Source of the DNA: Lepidostoma basale
Lineage: Eukaryota > Arthropoda > Insecta > Trichoptera > Lepidostomatidae
Assembly (NCBI GenBank): GCA_022606425.2
Contig: JAHDVF020000503.1
Coordinates: 310,001-374,000, forward strand
Length of the DNA: 64,000 nt
Direction of reading: 5' to 3'
Shown: piece by piece, positions 43,438 through 53,970 of the stretch
How positions within the stretch are numbered: the first letter of the stretch is position 1
Layout: each line of letters starts with the position of its first letter
Position numbers and translations under genes: made by a program
The notes under the pieces: generated by a model
Told to the model about the DNA's origin: nothing
The model's database searches: none
What the model saw: only the letters and a program-made list of their open reading frames with translations

Positions 43438-43968
43438 ATTATAAATGTTGCTTGGTCCAACCTTTCAAGTGGTCTCTCTAGGATCATCTTCTATACCTAC
43501 TTCATGTCACAATGTATATAATATTTAGATTGTTTTACAAATCTTTTCATTCCGTGTCATATTTCTACGAAGGCGTTTATAATTTATTTTGTATCACTTA
43601 CTATTTCTCACAAGAATCTGGGACTTTGATACTTTTGAAACATGTCGTATGATCTTTTCACGTGAGCATTTCAAAAAAATTATATCCAGTGATATTTACA
43701 ATCAAGTAAAATTGGGAGAACTAACTCTATACGTTCTCGACAGCTACAGCGATCAAAGGGACATATCTTATTTTATACTCCAAATTGCAAAGCCAAGGCA
43801 CTTCAAAGTTCTCATGAATAGAAGGAGATTCGTCTTCTTAACGAAATGGCAATTGAGATAGCCCTATTTAGATTCAGCTATATCGAGTTCATTTATAACT
43901 CTGATGATAAGAGCAACAAAGAGATAATTTTCATATTCATATTCATATAAGGTTTTAAACAAATTTAC
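43438..43968. other. No repeat match; one unsupported 90-codon frame
   Basis: Frame 43589-43861 ('DLYNQVKLGELTLYVLD'-like content) has no family I recognise and no context as a gene. Confidence 0.3.
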
Positions 43969-43978
43969 TTTGATGGTA

Positions 43979-44364
43979 CTCCATTTACACCATTAACGTA
44001 TACTTTCTTAACCATTCTATCTCTTCCATCCATGCGCTCCATATGTCCGAACCAACGCAGCGATCCTATCATAATTTTGCTCATAATACCTTCTTTCACT
44101 CTACATTCCTTTTTTATATCAGCATTTGAGATTCTGTTATATATCGTTCTACCGCACATAGGAGTTGAGGCAGACCGAGGAAAATATGGCATGACCAAAT
44201 TAATCAAATTTTAAAGGTTGGTCATGTTAGAAGTCGGAAGAATCGACATGCGTGTATGAATGTGGAGGAAGCTAGAGAGGTGTGTCAAGATAGAGTAGTG
44301 TTGCGGTCCATTCTTTTGGCCTACCCCTACGGGGAAACGGCGTGATGGTTTGTTGTTGTTGTAA
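43979..44364 (+). mobile_element. LINE-G with inverted 5' part (twin priming)
   Basis: The right part (about 44161-44364) is a normal plus-strand 3' end starting at 'SRGRPRKIW' and ending in gtttgttgttgttg. The left part (43979-44160) is the immediately preceding LINE-G segment in opposite orientation ('KECRVKEGIMSKIM', 'SLRWFGHMERMDGRDRMVKK'). Flanks tttgatggta (43969-43978, 44365-44374) are identical. Confidence 0.88.
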
Positions 44365-44392
44365 TTTGATGGTATTCCCCCCCCCCCCCCTA

Positions 44393-44437
44393 TTTACATC
44401 GCTGTAATGATTTTAAGAGCTATTCAACAAAATAAAC
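44393..44437 (+). mobile_element. SINE-V 3' tip
   Basis: tatttacatcgctgtaatga followed by 'gagctattcaacaaaataa', after a C-run at 44377-44390. Confidence 0.45.
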
Positions 44438-44439
44438 AT

Positions 44440-44760
44440 TAATATGTGAGGAACTCGGAGACGAAAACTCTTCACGCCATTGCAGGAAAAACTTTTAACA
44501 GACAAAATAAAAACAAAAAAATGAGACAGTGAGAAATATAGAAATAGGGAAAATTTATAATACTGAGGACATAGTGAGATGAATCAGAAAAGGGAAACGA
44601 TTTGGATAAGACCATGTAATATGACACTCAAAGAATTGCATACACTGCTGCAAATGGGATACCCGTAGGCCAACGTCCACCTGGCAGCCAACCTAAAAGA
44701 GAGAGAGATAGCTAGACTACTGCAACCCAAGATTAAGCCAATCCTTAGACAAAAGTCACC
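44440..44760 (+). mobile_element. LINE-P, decayed
   Basis: A relic reads 'RIAYTAANGIPVGQRPPGSQ' then 'PKRERDS', matching the LINE-P copy at 6540-6640. The rest is frame-shifted. Confidence 0.55.
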
Positions 44761-44768
44761 CGATTTAA

Positions 44769-45110
44769 TAACAACAACAACAAACCATCACGCTATTTCC
44801 CCGAGAATGCACCGCCAGACTACTTGATCTTGACATACGTTTCTAGCATCCTCCACATTCGTACAGCGAGTCATACACGCACATCGTTTCTACCGACTTT
44901 TAACATGGCCGACCTTTAAAATTGGATTAATCAGGACGTGCCAAGTTTTTCTCGGTCTGCCACGACTCCGTACTCCATTCAAACCGTTAACGTATACTTT
45001 CTTAACCTTTTTTCCTTCATTCATGCGTTCCATGTGACCAAACCAACGCAGTGATCTTTTGATAATTTTGCTCATAATAATTTTTTACGCTCTACATTTT
45101 TTTCATTATA
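44769..45110 (-). mobile_element. LINE-G 3' end
   Basis: Tail (AAC)n on the plus strand at 44769-44784. A minus frame 45075-44890 gives 'SLRWFGHMERMNEGKKVKKV', 'VRSRGRPRKTWHVLIN'. Decayed hairpin. Confidence 0.8.
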
Positions 45111-45167
45111 CGAGTATCAGCGTTATCTTATTAAGTAATAAATTAAATAAAAAAATGTTTATTTCAT

Positions 45168-45285
45168 GACTTCTTCCACTTTTGTCTTTATTTCGACAGA
45201 GACCGATTTCGCCAGGCTGGTTGGCATAGACAGACGGGTTCATCAGATGTCAGCTAGTCTGGCGAAACCGTTCGCTGTCTAAAGT
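45168..45285. repeat. HH-B foldback
   Basis: tgtctttatttcgacagag at 45181-45199 and its complement at 45255-45280 face each other; the cores read gcctggcgaaatcgg and tctggcgaaaccg. Confidence 0.65.
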
Positions 45286-45289
45286 AAAA

Positions 45290-45600
45290 ATGGTTTCTTC
45301 TATGTTCGCCGTACTTTGTGCTGAAGATGTTTTATTTGTTTTTTTTAATATACTTTGTATATAAAACACTAACTTTTTTTTTTAAACTGAATATCAGACA
45401 TGTTTCGGACAACCGATCCTTCCTCAGTGTCTTAACATCTGTCAAAAGTGATCATATTCGTAAACAATTTTATAATATTTTAAATACGAGTATGTATTTT
45501 TAAAATCTTTGAGGAAAGACCGGTTGTCCGAAACAAGTTTGATATTTAATTAATTTTTTTTTTAAGTAAGTGTTGTATATACAAAGTATATGAAAAAGAA
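45290..45600. repeat. HH-E foldback with two cores
   Basis: Minus core 45397-45426 and plus core 45508-45540 are on facing arms that share 'gtattttatatacaaagta'-like ends (45350, 45575). Confidence 0.8.
45393..45430 (-). ncRNA. Hammerhead-like core, HH-E copy 3
   Basis: Minus: CTGAGGA (45426-45420), extra A, helix II GGAT/GTCC (one U-G), loop CGGTT, GAAA, ACATGT, C at 45397. Helix I is weak here (TGAT against GACA, only two pairs). Confidence 0.6.
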
Positions 45601-45744
45601 AAAGTCAAGTTAAAATAGCTATTAAAAAATCATCGTTTTATTTAATTATTATTTTAAATCAACTTCCATCAAGAGTTCGAATCTAATTAAAAAAGAATAA
45701 TAAGAAATATACCATTTATACATGGAAAATATTTGATTTTTCTT

Positions 45745-45965
45745 CTTTTTCCCCTTCTTCGTCTTCTTTTACGACTTTGGTTCCTGTAATCAGGCTGGCC
45801 TCTCTTGGGAGGTTGACTCCCAGCTATCCTTCTAGTCTATGTAGTGTTCCTGGGAGTCGGTAGCCAACAGGAATCTGATGCGTCACAACGTGTGGGATTC
45901 TGGAGGGATCCATCGCATCACGTGCGCATTCCAGTATCTTCTGCGTTGTCTCATCTTACGACATA
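45745..45965 (-). mobile_element. LINE-P 3' end
   Basis: Minus strand reads 'RRRYWNAHVMRWIPPESHTL' and, after stops, 'KDSWESTSQERPA', with a GAAGAAGAAG-like tail. Bases 45966-46633 are uncalled; GC-rich at 46190-46310. Confidence 0.62.
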
Positions 45966-46633
45966 TTCCACCTTGCATATTTGATTAGCGATTGTTTCGT
46001 GTACGCGATAAGATAAATAATGTCGAATACCGGGCCTTCTTTAGTCATTTTATGAATTATGAAAAATATTTTGGCTTCACACTCAAGATACACGTTTCTA
46101 TGGAACAAAGAACCAATGGTTTTTCATATCTAGTCTAGACAGCTAGACTCGAGTCTGATTCGCCGTGAGCCCAATACGAAATAGAGTACGTTCACACCTC
46201 GCCGAAGGGGATTCAGTTTCGCACCATCAAACACCGCCTCGTGGCGGCTCGCTTCACCTTGCGCGCTGGTTGCGAGATTTGCCCGACCGCGGCCGTTGTC
46301 TGGCGGGGACCTTGTTGACATCGGGGAGTGGTTTAATAGCTGGATGCTGCAAAAACTTGCCCATGCAAGATTTGCCTAGTTTCCTGGTCATACGGAGGTG
46401 GAGATGCCATGCCGCCTGGGTGTGCACAGACTATTATATTATGTTATTGTATGTGGTGAGACAGAGTTCAACAATACAAAAGCTGATGCAGTGGTGGATG
46501 GAGAGTATTAAACCAGTTTCGGAAGAAATAAAACATATTTTCATCTTAAATAATAATGAAATAAAACGATGTTTTCTACTCCATTGTTTTGGCCGAAACA
46601 CTATGATACGTGAACATTATGAACTGTTAAATT

Positions 46634-47131
46634 TACAACACTTGTGCCAACCCTCATGTATGGAAGTGAAGTTTGGAGCTGGCAAAAGAAGGATGAAAGC
46701 AGGATAAACGTAGAAATGAGATCACTGAGAAGAATGTGCGGGGAAACGTTGTATGATAGACCACCGAACGATGAAATAAGAGAGAAATGTAAGGCAGATG
46801 ACTGCATCGTGGCTAAAATTAAAAAAAGATCCCTGAGATGGTTCGGACATATGGAACGAATGGATTAGAGAAGAATGGTTAAAAAGTTGAACACAAGCAG
46901 CGTGAGTGGAAAAAGAAGCCGAGGACGACCGAGGAAAACATGGCATGACCAAATTAATCAATTACTAAATGGCGGCCAAATTCGAAGTAGGAATAATCGA
47001 CGTGCGTGCATGGTACGATGTATGAATGTAGAGGAATCCCGAGAGGTATGCCAGGACAGAGAATTGTGGCGATCCATCCTCTCTGCCCACCCCTCCGGGG
47101 AAATGGCGTGATGGTTAGTTTGTTAGTTAGT
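46634..47131 (+). mobile_element. LINE-T 3' half
   Basis: Reads 'PTLMYGSEVWSWQKKDESRI', 'RRMCGETLYDRPPNDEIREK', 'RSLRWFGHMERMD', then a stop at 46866, and resumes 'MVKKLNTSSVSGKRSRGRPR'. It ends with hairpin CCCC TCC GGGG and a TTAG-type tail. Confidence 0.88.
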
Positions 47132-47164
47132 TTTTTATGTAATATTATAATGATATCACATTTT

Positions 47165-47280
47165 ATTATATTATATAAAGTCGCGACAGCTGTTTCGCCC
47201 ACCGATGTTGGCATCATCGGCTGTTACAAACAAAGAGATGGCGAAACAGCTGTCGCGATATTCTCAAATAGTATATAACA
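47165..47280. repeat. HH-C foldback
   Basis: Minus core at 47185-47220: CCGATGA (one change from CTGATGA), extra T, helix II GCC/GGC with a 10-nt loop, GAAA, ACAGCTGT, C at 47185. The plus half (47237-47260) keeps only ggcgaaacagctgtcgcg. Confidence 0.68.
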
Positions 47281-47881
47281 GTTTACGAGGTTTTCTACTA
47301 ACGACGCACTTACGTGGATTGTTAAGAATTAGCCGGTCATAAGTCAAATTTCAAAATCGATGTTAAAAATACCGAAAAAATCCTAGATCCAAAGAAATGT
47401 CCCAGTAACAATAATTGAATATCCACAACCTCGAATCTTTTACCGTGTGCGCACGCAGGTGGTTGAAACATGTCCGCCTAACGAAAGGCACGTCGTCATT
47501 GTTCTTAGCGCTTTCAATATAAACATTTAACAAGGAGAATTTTGCCTTGTCCACCTAATATTTCGAAGTTATCGTTATGGATTCGAATAACTCAGGTAAT
47601 GATCAATATTTTTTGATATGTTTAACATACATTAAAAGTTATTTTATATTATTTGTAGAACCTCAAAAAAAGGTGGTCTAGTAATGAAATTTTTACTTAA
47701 TTTTCAAGTTTATAAGACATTTTGTTATATTATCGCGTCCTATCGCATAATGTTTGTTCCTGTATTGTATACATCTTATATTTGACTAATTAATGACATA
47801 AAATTTGATTGCGGATAGATGCGGTTGACCAAATTACAGTTATTTTTTTAAAAAGGATGACATCACTTTTTTTTAATTTTT

Positions 47882-48400
47882 AATTGTATCTCAATAGAGA
47901 CGAAGAAACAAACTGGAAACTGAATATGGATGATCAAGGTGTTTACAGGACTTATGACCTGTCATTGGTTGGGTTAAGCGCACGCTTTATGTAATTACAA
48001 CATTCCCCATTCCACCATTGTTATTATGATCATGTATGATACATTTTTGGAAGTTGTATATATACTCCAAATTCATACTTATCTTCACGTGGCAGTTCCA
48101 GTCAGCCATCTATGTAGATTTGATTGTACTAATTAATTTTTTAATATTAATCTATACAATCCATCCACTAACGCCATCTATGAAGAATGATTGTTTTAGC
48201 ATTTAGCAAACTACTTTATTAACACAATGCTTAACCCAACCAATGACAGGTCATAAGTCCTGTAAACACCTTGATCATCCATATTCAGTTTCCAGTTTGT
48301 TTCTTCGTCTCTATTGAGATACAATTAAAAATTTAAATTAACCACCCACAGGTGAAAATCCAGGATTCGTATACAGATGTAAGTATACATTTCACAAATA
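47882..48400. mobile_element. M1 MITE inside the relic gene's intron
   Basis: Inner arms aattgtatctcaatagag (47882) and its complement (ending 48326) extend ~95 bp through 'aaccaatgacaggtcataag'. An outer right arm (gattcgtatacagatgtaag) follows. It leaves the splice signals intact. Confidence 0.85.
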
Positions 48401-49030
48401 TCACTTTTTTTAATCAACTTTTTCTTAAAATGTAATAAAGTGTGATTTTCTCTATTTTAGGTATATCTGATACATTGGGTACAAAAACCATAAGTTGTAA
48501 ATATCTTTACGATCAAATGCAGCAGCAAGATTTACCTAATTTAGATGAAAAAATTAAATATCTAGAAAATCACCTATTGTCCTGTTGTGGTGACACTCCA
48601 GATAATCTAAGCAGTTTCAAACAAAGATTTGCATATTTTAAAACACCAATGAAAGAAAAATGGTCGAAAGCCCATAGAAAAGAGGCAATGTTTCTTAAAA
48701 CTCATGAAAAGTGGTTAGAAGGAACATTTGAACTTTCAGCAAACAAGCAAACTCGACCAGGTCGGCCTTCTAAATCATTTGAAGATTCTAGTGAGAGGAC
48801 TAAAAGAAGAAAAACGGAGGAAATACGTTCTTCGCTTAATAAAGAAGTAATCGTTCATGCAGCGCAAACAACATTACAGGCTCGAGGGAAAAGGGATGCT
48901 TCGAAAATACTACGGGAAATATAACGATTTGATGAACATGCCATGGTAACTGCGAAATTATATGTCGAGTTATATAGTTGGCACCCAATGACTCCGACCT
49001 TGCATAAAATATTGATTCATGGTGCAGTTG

Positions 49031-49079
49031 TAATTGAAAATGCCTTATTACCCTATGGGTAATAAGGCATTTTCAATTA
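49031..49079. repeat. Perfect 23-bp-arm palindrome in exon 2
   Basis: taattgaaaatgccttatta (from 49031) is mirrored at 49057-49079 around 3 bp. It breaks the reading frame after 'HGAVVIENALLPYG'. Confidence 0.9.
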
Positions 49080-49639
49080 TTACCCTTATTACTGTCTTAT
49101 GGGACAGTTGTCGGAAGAGGCAGCAGAAGCCAGAAATAAGCACTTTCGATTATACCGCGAAAACTACGCAAGAAAGTTCTCGAGGGAGGAATGCAACCTT
49201 GATATACATATATAATAGATTATTATTGAGTTCAGATCCACTATTAAGTAGCATGAAACAAACAAAAAAACGATCAAACCAGGTTCATTTTGCCCTGAAA
49301 CAATGAATATGTGAATACTACCAGCTGACCCTAATACCGAAACCGATATTTCAGACATGGATCAAGATTTGTCCATAAATGTATAAACAAATTTAAAATA
49401 CTTATTTGCACCTCAATTATTAATCTGTAACTAGATTTTTTTTTGTTTGTAGAATTTGTAATAAAAAATAAAAAATTTCCTCGAGATTAAGTATTTTTTT
49501 ATATTTTTGGCTGGGAAAAAATATTTTTTTTACTGAGGACAATTTTTTACGAAAATATTTATGATTTGAAGTCAAAATACACCGTAAAATAATTTTGACC
49601 GCCTAAATCATTTAAATCCACCTATGTGCGACGTCCACT

Positions 49640-49712
49640 GATGTCTTTATTTTTCGACAGCGACCGGTTTCGCCAGGCTGACTGGCGGCGACAGACCGAC
49701 TGTCGAAATAAT
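49640..49712 (-). repeat. HH-B half element
   Basis: gtctttatttttcgacagcg, accggtttcgccaggctgac and a mirrored 'gactgtcgaaataata'. Confidence 0.6.
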
Positions 49713-49840
49713 ACAACAGCGGAAAGCACATATTAAAAACGCCGATTAATTTAATTATTAATTGAAAGGAACTTCCATCAAGAGATTTCTGTAAAATCAT
49801 TAGGTTATATTTTCATGACAACATTTGTAAGCAGAAAATA

Positions 49841-49957
49841 TAACTAACTAACTAACCGTCACGTCATCTCCTCGAAGGGATAGGCAGAAATAGTGTACCG
49901 CCACTCTGTTCTTTCCTGTCATATTTCGTCAACATTTATACATCGTGTCATGCACAG
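49841..49957 (-). mobile_element. LINE-T 3' end fragment
   Basis: CTAA tail at 49842-49855 and about 100 bp of terminal coding sequence. Confidence 0.75.
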
Positions 49958-50108
49958 TCTGTTTTCCAGAAGATTGATTATATTTGATAATGGTGACATG
50001 TTTCGCTTTGCTAGATCATTATCAATTGTTTTGACAAAAATACATTAGATAACGCTCTAGAAAAGCAACTGACCAGTATTTAATGTGAATTTCCATATTT
50101 AACATATG
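49958..50108 (-). repeat. HH-A element, partial
   Basis: Arm 'agtctgttttccagaag', minus core 49993-50025 (aattgataatgatctagcaaagc, GAAA, ACATGT, C), then an outer arm (ttaatgtgaatttccatatt). Confidence 0.65.
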
Positions 50109-50112
50109 ATAT

Positions 50113-50828
50113 ATGTTTAAGGAAGAAACCATGACAGTCTGCAACATTAGCGTGAATGGTGAAAATTTGGAGCAAGTAGTTGAGTTCGTGTATTTAGGTA
50201 GTATGTTTACAAGAGATAGGCGAGTGGAGAGGGATATTGAAAGAAGGGTTGGGGCAGGCAAGAAAGTGAATGGTGCACTTAAAGTTGTCATCGCAAACAA
50301 AAACCTATCCAAAAAAGCTAGAATGGTAGTGCACAATGGTGTTCTTCTACCGACCCTTATGTATGGAAGCGAAGCATGGAACTGGCAAAAGAAGGATGAA
50401 AGTAGAATAAATGCAGTAGAAATGAGATCTCTTAGACGAATGTGTGGATACTCTGTGTATGATAGAGTGTCGAATGAAAATATGAGAAGTGAATGCGGTG
50501 CGAATGATAGTGTCATGAACAAAATAATGAAAGGACCATTAAGATAGTTTGGACATATGGAAAGAATGAATGAAGAAAGAATGGTAAAATAATTATATGT
50601 TAATGATGTAAATGGAACCAGAAATAGAGGAAGACCGAGGAAAACGTGGCACGATCAAATAAATCAAATATTGAATGTCGGCCAGAGAAATCGACGCGCG
50701 TGCATGACACGATGTATGAATGTTGAGGAAGCAAGAGAAATATGTCAGGAAAGAAAGGTGTGGCAGTCCTTTCTTTGTGCCTACCCCTTCGGGGAGACGG
50801 CGTGATGGTTAGTTAGTTAGTTAGTTAT
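50113..50828 (+). mobile_element. LINE-T 3' half
   Basis: Frame 50113-50547 gives 'NISVNGENLEQVVEFVYLGS', 'GKKVNGALKVVIANKNLSKK', 'NGVLLPTLMYGSEAWNWQKK', ending at a stop that replaces W in 'LRWFGH'. The rest is readable to hairpin and (TTAG)n at 50809-50826. Confidence 0.9.
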
Positions 50829-50882
50829 ATATGGTTATGAAAACACCCACTTAAGTTGTTATATTATAAGGGAGTCAATTCA

Positions 50883-51356
50883 TATCAAATCAAATCAGTT
50901 TATTTACTCAAAAGACATTACAAACAGCATAAATGTTTAAGACATCTATTGAGTACGGGTAAAATATTATACATATACAACATAATACCAGGAACGCATT
51001 AGTGATGGTTCGAAATTAGGAAGACAAGATACTTTCTGAAGTCAAGAGTATTTGTCCCCTGAACGTACTTTCACTAATATGAATGACGTATATTGCTCTT
51101 CCCACCGGTGTCAACAGAGGCAGATTGGTTCTGGCGGCCGGTAGGTAAAACAATCTGTGCTGTCACTGTCGGAGATATTCATCGGGGACAAAAATATCAA
51201 CATCCTCCAGTACGGCCGAGTTCTCGAAGTATCCCCTAATTAATCTAAAGAAATGGGTTATTAGATGTCCATCTCTTCGAAGCTGTAGAGAATTGGTTCA
51301 GAGCATTCCCAAAATAAATGCCGTGGGATAGAGCCATGGATAACTACCGTACTCCT
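50883..51356 (-). mobile_element. LINE-C1 3' end
   Basis: Tail tcaaatcaaatcag at 50884, 3' UTR, and decayed coding end to the 'YPWLYPTAF' region, where HH-A sequence takes over. Confidence 0.82.
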
Positions 51357-51475
51357 GTGTTGTTTCGTGACAAGTTTCGCCTAGCAAGGGTATTACCAAT
51401 TACCATAAGAAGTTTTTTTACTCTTTTAAAATGTAATAAAACGTAATAAACATACATTTTCTTAATAGAAAATAT
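51357..51475 (-). repeat. HH-A fragment, decayed
   Basis: gacaagtttcgcctagcaag then ggtattaccaat: a degenerate minus core, followed by arm remains. Confidence 0.5.
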
Positions 51476-51543
51476 AAAATATATTACTACACATTTCAGT
51501 AAAAGCAGGTTCATAAAAAACTTTGTAAAGAGTGTAAGATTAT

Positions 51544-51756
51544 AAGAATCAAAATATTAAAAAAAAAAGTTTTTTATGGCTCGAGCACAATTCGTTTTAG
51601 GACCATATAATATAAAAATTAAAAGTATTTTATATGCGTAGATTAATTTAAGAATCAAAATATTAAAAAAAAAAAGTTTTTTATGGCTCGAGCACAATTC
51701 GTTTTAGGACCATATAATATAAAAATTAAAAGTATTTTATATGCGTAGATTAATTT
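51544..51756. repeat. 106-bp tandem duplication
   Basis: Two near-identical units, 51544-51649 and 51650-51756, each with tggctcgagcacaattcg. They differ by one A in a poly-A run, implying a recent event. Confidence 0.9.
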
Positions 51757-51984
51757 CCTACAGCTATCTTTCCATCTCTTGTGGGGGTCTTCCAAGCATC
51801 TTTCTTAACTCTGGTTTCTCATATAGGGCAAGGTGTGATAATCTTTGAATGTCCACATCGAAGGAATCGGCAAACTGCGCAAACAGATCCAAGCGGGCCC
51901 CAACCAGATTAAGAAGAAGAAAAATAATATTAATCTTAGAAAAAACAAAGACATGCAACTGAAAAGTACAATTTAGAAAATCTG

Positions 51985-52300
51985 TGTCTGTATAATGACA
52001 TATGGCACTGAAACAGATGAAATTTTTAAGAAAAATATCAGGCAGGGCTTTACGTGAGAGAATAAGAATTACGACCATCGGAGAGATGTGTGATAAGGAT
52101 ATTGTCAGATGGGGGAGACAAAGAAGAAGATGGAGGGACCACGTGGAAATAATGAAGACACAAAGATTACCACATCTTGCTATACTTGGGAAACTAGATG
52201 GATGGAGGGATGGAAAGTCATCTGGGAATCCATACCACAAGAGGCAGCAAATTCTGCATAAATAGGCTCTAGCTGCCTCCAGCCAGTTTAAGAATAAGAA
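51985..52300 (+). mobile_element. RTE-like LINE 3' end
   Basis: Reads 'LKQMKFLRKISGRALRERIR', 'DKDIVRWGRQRRRWRDHVEI' and a 3' UTR ending tttaagaataagaa. Family of 29690-29940. Bases 51765-51925 may be another LINE end but I could not fit it. Confidence 0.7.
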
Positions 52301-52705
52301 CTAACTAACTAACTAACTAACCATCACGCCGTCTCCCTGAAGGGGTAGGCAGAAATAATGGACTGCCACACTTTTCTTTCCTGACATATTTCTCTCGCTT
52401 CCTCAACATTCATACATCGTGTCATGCACGCGCGTCGATTTCTCTGACTCCCACATGGCCGACATTCAATATTTGATTTATTTGATCGTGCCACGTTTTC
52501 CTCGGTCTTCCTCTATTTCTGGTTCCATTTACATCATTAACATATAATTTTTTTACCATTCTTTCTTTCCATATGTCCAAACCATCTTAATGATCCTTGT
52601 ATTATTTTGTTCATGACACCATCATTCGCACCGCATTCACTTCTTATATTTTCATTCGACACTCTATCATACACAGAGTATCACACATTCGTCTAAGAGA
52701 TCTCA
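52301..52705 (-). mobile_element. LINE-T 3' end with 14-bp target duplication
   Basis: Four CTAA units (52301-52320), hairpin and coding end back to 'MRSLRRMC'. Flanks tttaagaataagaa at 52287-52300 and 52706-52719 are identical. Confidence 0.92.
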
Positions 52706-53129
52706 TTTAAGAATAAGAAGAAAATTAATTTCAGATGGGAGGATCATCATATGATTTTAGAATTCTTGAATGTAACCGCGTTTGTACCATATAAGAATAA
52801 TATATTCTTTCCCATTTATACACAAAAAAAACAATAAAAAATAGTCTAGACAGAGCTTATTTTAAGACATATTTTAGAACGAGACCCAGATGAATAAAAA
52901 TACTTTTTATATCAACCATATTAAAACTGAAGATGTGTATATAAAGGCATATAATATTATAATAACTTGGACTCGGACTGCGATCAATAATACATATTAT
53001 TATAACATAAATAGCACCTTGCAATATAATAACGAAAGCAGGATTATACTGCAGTACATTTTGTACAAGAGTCAACCCTAGAGATGAAATTACCTGGTCA
53101 ATTCTTTGGCATATAGATAGCAGTGACAT

Positions 53130-53285
53130 CTCCAGGCGGCTTCTAACAATGCGCTAATGGCGATAGCCTTCACATTGTGTTAATAAAGTAGTTCTGCTAA
53201 ATGCTAAAAATTAATCTCCATAGATGGCGTTAGTGTGTGGATTATATAGATAATAGATTTGTAACATATATACAACCTCCAAAAT
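53130..53285. repeat. M1 interior fragment
   Basis: acattgtgttaataaagtag and 'tagatggcgttagtg' match the M1 interior (compare 25650-25700). Bases 52720-53129 are uncalled. Confidence 0.55.
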
Positions 53286-53289
53286 TCTC

Positions 53290-53970
53290 AAAATACATTA
53301 TAAACATATTCACAGTTTAAGGCATCCATTTAAGCATAGGTAAATACCAGGAACGTATGCGAAATATTTCGACTTTAGGAAGATAAGATACTCTCTAAAG
53401 TCAAGAGTATTTTTCTTCTGAAAGTACTATCAAGCATATGAAAGACGTCAATCTCCGAGGAGATAGTGTTCAGAAGATTGATTGTTCTTCCCAACAGTAT
53501 CACCAGAAGCAGGTTGGTTCTGGCGGCCAATAAGTAAAAGAGACGGCGCTGTCGGAGATATCCATCAGGAGCAAAAAACCCAACTCGCTCCAGTATGGCA
53601 GAGTTCTCGAAATATCTTTTTCTTCTGCTTTTTTGTTCTGTCACACCTCCGTGATGCATAGGGCCTCAAGAAACCTTCTCCACCCGACTCTATCGCATGC
53701 CTAATGCCTAACATCATTCCAAGTGAGGCCTGCTGCTTTAACCTCGTCCTGCAGGGCTTTTCTCCGATATTCTCGAAACATATCCTGATTTATCTAAAAT
53801 GAGATCAATCTCTGCAAAGCTGTAAAGAATTTGTCCCCAACAAAAGAAATGTCGCTCTTTAGATCCATGGATACCTACCATAATCCCTTATGTAGGGATA
53901 TCTTAGAATTTTGTTTTGAACCCTCTCCAGCATAAGGGAATATCTCGCTTCGTAAGGACTCCATATCACA
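53290..53970 (-). mobile_element. LINE-C1 3' end, split by LINE-H
   Basis: Coding end 'DGYLRQRRLFYLLAARTNLL' and 'LLGRTINLLNTISSEIDVFH' on the minus strand. Interrupted 53617-53768, then resumes with the 'ERVQNKILRYPYI' part to 53970. Confidence 0.8.
53617..53768 (-). mobile_element. LINE-H 3' end nested in C1
   Basis: 150 bp matching 23100-23240, with a tail of gcagaagaaaaa. Flanks ttctcgaaatatc and ttctcgaaacatatc fit a slightly diverged target duplication. Confidence 0.78.

Larger units (their letters stand above)
47577..49386 (+). pseudogene. Two-exon relic gene of an uncharacterised family
   Basis: Exon 1 (47577-47595) starts ATG and codes 'MDSNNS' plus one base. A GT donor follows (tcag|gtaatg). 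The intron 47596-48460 ends tctattttag. Exon 2 continues in phase as 'GISDTLGTKTISCKYLYDQM', 'SCCGDTPDNLSSFKQRFAYF', 'EKWSKAHRKEAMFLKTHEKW' and 'GRPSKSFEDSSERTKRRKTE' to TAA at 48922. The same frame then reads 'RFDEHAMVTAKLYVELYSWH', and after a palindromic insertion 'QLSEEAAEARNKHFRLYREN', ending near 49386. I recognise the GRP..F...S.RTKRRKT and QLSEEA.EARNK blocks from uncharacterised arthropod and cnidarian proteins, probably transposon-linked, but know no function. The stop, the insertion and later shifts mean full-length product is lost. Confidence 0.72.

Noticed and set aside
43640..43665. gaaacatgtcg as another ribozyme core (also near 47465)
   Set aside because: No CTGANGA-like box or helix II upstream; chance matches to a short string.
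43589..43861. 90-codon frame as a small gene
   Set aside because: No recognisable family, no splice or promoter evidence, length within chance for this window.
44377..44390. C-run as a functional element
   Set aside because: A homopolymer next to a SINE-V tip; more likely slippage or sequencing noise.
46165..46707. 180-codon frame as a host gene
   Set aside because: Its second half overlaps the start of a LINE-T relic in another context, and the first half has no motif; GC-rich DNA gives long frames by chance.
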